Shown: positions 6,230 through 7,316 of the stretch, piece by piece
How positions within the stretch are numbered: the stretch's first letter is position 1
Layout: each line of letters starts with the position of its first letter
Assembly: GCA_948960675.1 (NCBI GenBank)
Contig: CARDPF010000156.1
Location: 1 to 7,316, forward strand
Reading direction: 5' to 3'
Length of the DNA stretch: 7,316 bases
Origin: an uncultured Eisenbergiella sp.
Lineage (GTDB): Bacteria; Bacillota; Clostridia; Lachnospirales; Lachnospiraceae
Notes under the pieces: model-generated
The model's database searches: none
What the model was told of the DNA's origin: nothing
The model's input: only the letters and a program-made list of their open reading frames with translations
Translations under genes and position numbers: made by a program

Positions 6230-6266
6230 GCGTGTTTGAAAATTCATTCCCGCCATCGGGACGCCC
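6230..6266. repeat. Interspersed repeat, partial copy 2, in the sigma operon leader
   Basis: Begins GCGTGTTTGAAAA like copy 1 and shares TCATTCCCGC and ACGCCC. By eye, 33 of 37 bases match 3205-3241, in the same orientation and without gaps. The right half and right terminal repeat of copy 1 are absent, so this is a truncated or diverged copy. It lies between the sigma start codon and the fucosidase terminator. Confidence 0.65.
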
Positions 6267-6284
6267 TATGAAACGATCGTTTTC
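6260..6284 (-). promoter_or_regulatory. Candidate autoregulated ECF promoter of the sigma operon
   Basis: On the minus strand GAAAAC (6279-6284) is followed 15 bases later by CGTC (6260-6263). ECF promoters of the Bacillus SigM/SigW/SigV type read TGAAAC, 16-17 bases, CGTC or CGTA, so this fits apart from a spacer one base short. The -35 lies in a near-palindrome ATGAAAACGATCGTTTCAT, and the -10 lies in repeat copy 2. No good sigma-A promoter was found here. The role is inferred. Confidence 0.45.
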
Positions 6285-6345
6285 ATATTACACAAATTAG
6301 ACTGTAAAACAGGGAATAAGGTCACAGCATTTGCAAAAAAAGTTT

Positions 6346-6388
6346 AAAAAAAAATTGTAACGGTTCAGACGGGACCAAACCGTTACAA
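6346..6388 (-). terminator. Intrinsic terminator of the fucosidase gene
   Basis: Perfect 11-base-pair stem TTGTAACGGTT (6355-6365) and its complement (6378-6388), a 12-base loop, then nine T on the minus strand (6346-6354). It begins 5 bases past the fucosidase stop codon. Strong rho-independent terminator separating the fucosidase unit from the sigma operon. Confidence 0.93.
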
Positions 6389-6393
6389 ATCTT

Positions 6394-7288
6394 TTAATCG
6401 TTGTTCGTCACAACCTCCCCGTGTCCCAGGTTATAGGTAATTTCCCCTTCCAGTTCCACCTTTAAAACCGTGGTAAGCGGATGGGACTGCATTTGATCCG
6501 CGCGGATCCACAATGTCCCCGGGATACCGCTCCATGGCAGGGAACCGGTATAACTAAAGGATAGTTCCTCCCCGCTATGTAGTACGCTCACCCGTTTCAC
6601 AGGTGTTTTGATTCCCTTCACGCATAGATGTTCGGCCGGCTTGTCATACACAAACAGATAAATGGTCTTTTTATCCTTGGACAACACGGAACCGCCGAGG
6701 AACTGGTGATAACTCAACCCCTTTTCCGTCTCATAGATGGCTTCCTCGTTGTCGTGGATAAACGTGCCCAAATCCTCCAGCACCTTTACCTGCCTCTCAT
6801 CCAAGGTGCCGTCCTCCTTGGGCCCCACATCCAAAAGCATTTTGCCCCCAAGGGTCAGGCAGTCACAGAACATGCGGATGATCTGGCGGCTGGTTTTGTA
6901 ATCGTTATCCGACGGGCGGTATCCCCAGGAATCGTTGATCGTCGTGCAAAATTCCCACACCCCTTCGGGTCCGTAAATCGGGATCCCCTGCTCCGGTGTC
7001 TCGTAGTCGCCGTACCCCGCAAGCCTGGAATTTACGATCACGTTGGGGTTTAGGGATTCCAGATAGGCCTTGAATTCCTTCGCCTTCCACTGTCTGGCGC
7101 TTCTCTCCCAGTCCCCGTCAAACCACAAAAGATCTATGGTTCCGTAGCGGGTCATCAGTTCCCGCATCTGGTTATTGTTAAACTCCAAAAACTCCTGCCA
7201 TTTTTGGGGATCCTCCGGCCCGCCCGCAGGGGTGGCAAACACATCCTTTAGGTGATCCTTCGGATCCGCCCCCTCCGGATAGACTGTC
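6394..7288 (-). CDS. Alpha-L-fucosidase (GH29), N-terminally truncated by contig end
   Basis: C-terminal portion (about 297 genomic residues) of a glycoside hydrolase family 29 alpha-L-fucosidase, which removes terminal fucose from host glycans such as mucin or from plant and milk oligosaccharides. The LLWFDGDW motif carries the expected catalytic Asp nucleophile, about 57 residues into the genomic part. It is followed by NSRL, a VWEFC...TINDSWGYR block typical of GH29, and LLDVGPKEDGTL. After the barrel comes a C-terminal beta-type domain ending in LGHGEVVTNND. Family members usually have about 430-500 residues, so roughly the first third, including any signal peptide, is missing; location inside or outside the cell cannot be judged. 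The first six apparent residues (MCSSDL, 7288-7305) are adapter-encoded. I cannot assign the acid/base residue with certainty. No fucose catabolic genes are visible. Confidence 0.93.
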
Positions 7289-7316
7289 AGATCGGAAGAG
7301 CACACGTCTGAACTCC
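7289..7316. other. Illumina TruSeq adapter at right contig end
   Basis: The last 28 bases start AGATCGGAAGAGCACACG and continue as the TruSeq read adapter. They are not genomic. Translated on the minus strand they create the false N-terminus MCSSDL on the fucosidase fragment. Confidence 0.98.

Noticed and set aside
6197..6256. N-terminal extension of the sigma factor starting at 6256
   Set aside because: The extra 20 residues are encoded by the interspersed repeat and leader; the ATG at 6194-6196 has a well-placed ribosome site and a normal ECF length.
5714..7288. Sigma/anti-sigma pair as regulator of the fucosidase, as in Bacteroides glycan loci
   Set aside because: The anti-sigma factor is a DUF4179 type without a TonB-linked receptor, the organism looks Gram-positive, and a strong terminator separates the two units. 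The fucosidase promoter is not in the window.
1..7316. tRNA, rRNA, CRISPR array, transposase or phage gene
   Set aside because: No such sequence was recognised on either strand; the only mobile-like signal is the short interspersed repeat.

Overview
The window is a 7.3-kb contig from a low-to-mid GC Gram-positive bacterium, most likely a gut-type clostridium of the Lachnospiraceae. I infer this from strong GGAGG-type ribosome binding sites, A/T-rich sigma-A promoters, intrinsic terminators with U tracts, a DUF4179 anti-sigma factor, a EutH transporter and a GH29 fucosidase. No rRNA or marker gene is present to fix the taxon. Both ends carry Illumina TruSeq adapter sequence (1-11 and 7289-7316). 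The outermost genes therefore stop where the assembly ran into adapter, and a few apparent residues or codons there are artificial.

All eight genes lie on the minus strand, so transcription runs from right to left. From upstream to downstream they are: (1) the C-terminal part of an alpha-L-fucosidase (GH29), closed by a strong terminator; (2) a two-gene operon of an ECF sigma factor and an overlapping membrane anti-sigma factor with a DUF4179 domain, closed by a very long hairpin terminator; (3) a single UDP-glucose 6-dehydrogenase gene (ugd) with its own promoter; (4) a lone EutH-type ethanolamine permease gene with its own terminator; (5) a compact three-gene cassette of a small XRE-family regulator, a four-helix DUF6773-like membrane protein and a CPBP-family (CAAX-protease-like) membrane protease, driven by a perfect-consensus promoter.

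The genes look like five tandem, mostly independent transcription units rather than one pathway. The sigma/anti-sigma pair is probably an envelope-stress or signal-responsive switch, and a GAAAAC-N15-CGTC motif in front of it fits an autoregulated ECF promoter. Ugd supplies UDP-glucuronate for surface polysaccharide. EutH would import ethanolamine, but no other eut gene is visible. The XRE/DUF6773/CPBP trio resembles regulator-plus-membrane-protein modules whose function is unknown; a self-immunity or envelope role is a guess.

The most interesting non-coding signals are a short interspersed repeat seen twice (3204-3273 complete, 6230-6266 partial), whose second copy supplies the candidate -10 element of the sigma operon, and a 12-codon leader ORF with two mutually exclusive hairpins in front of the XRE regulator.
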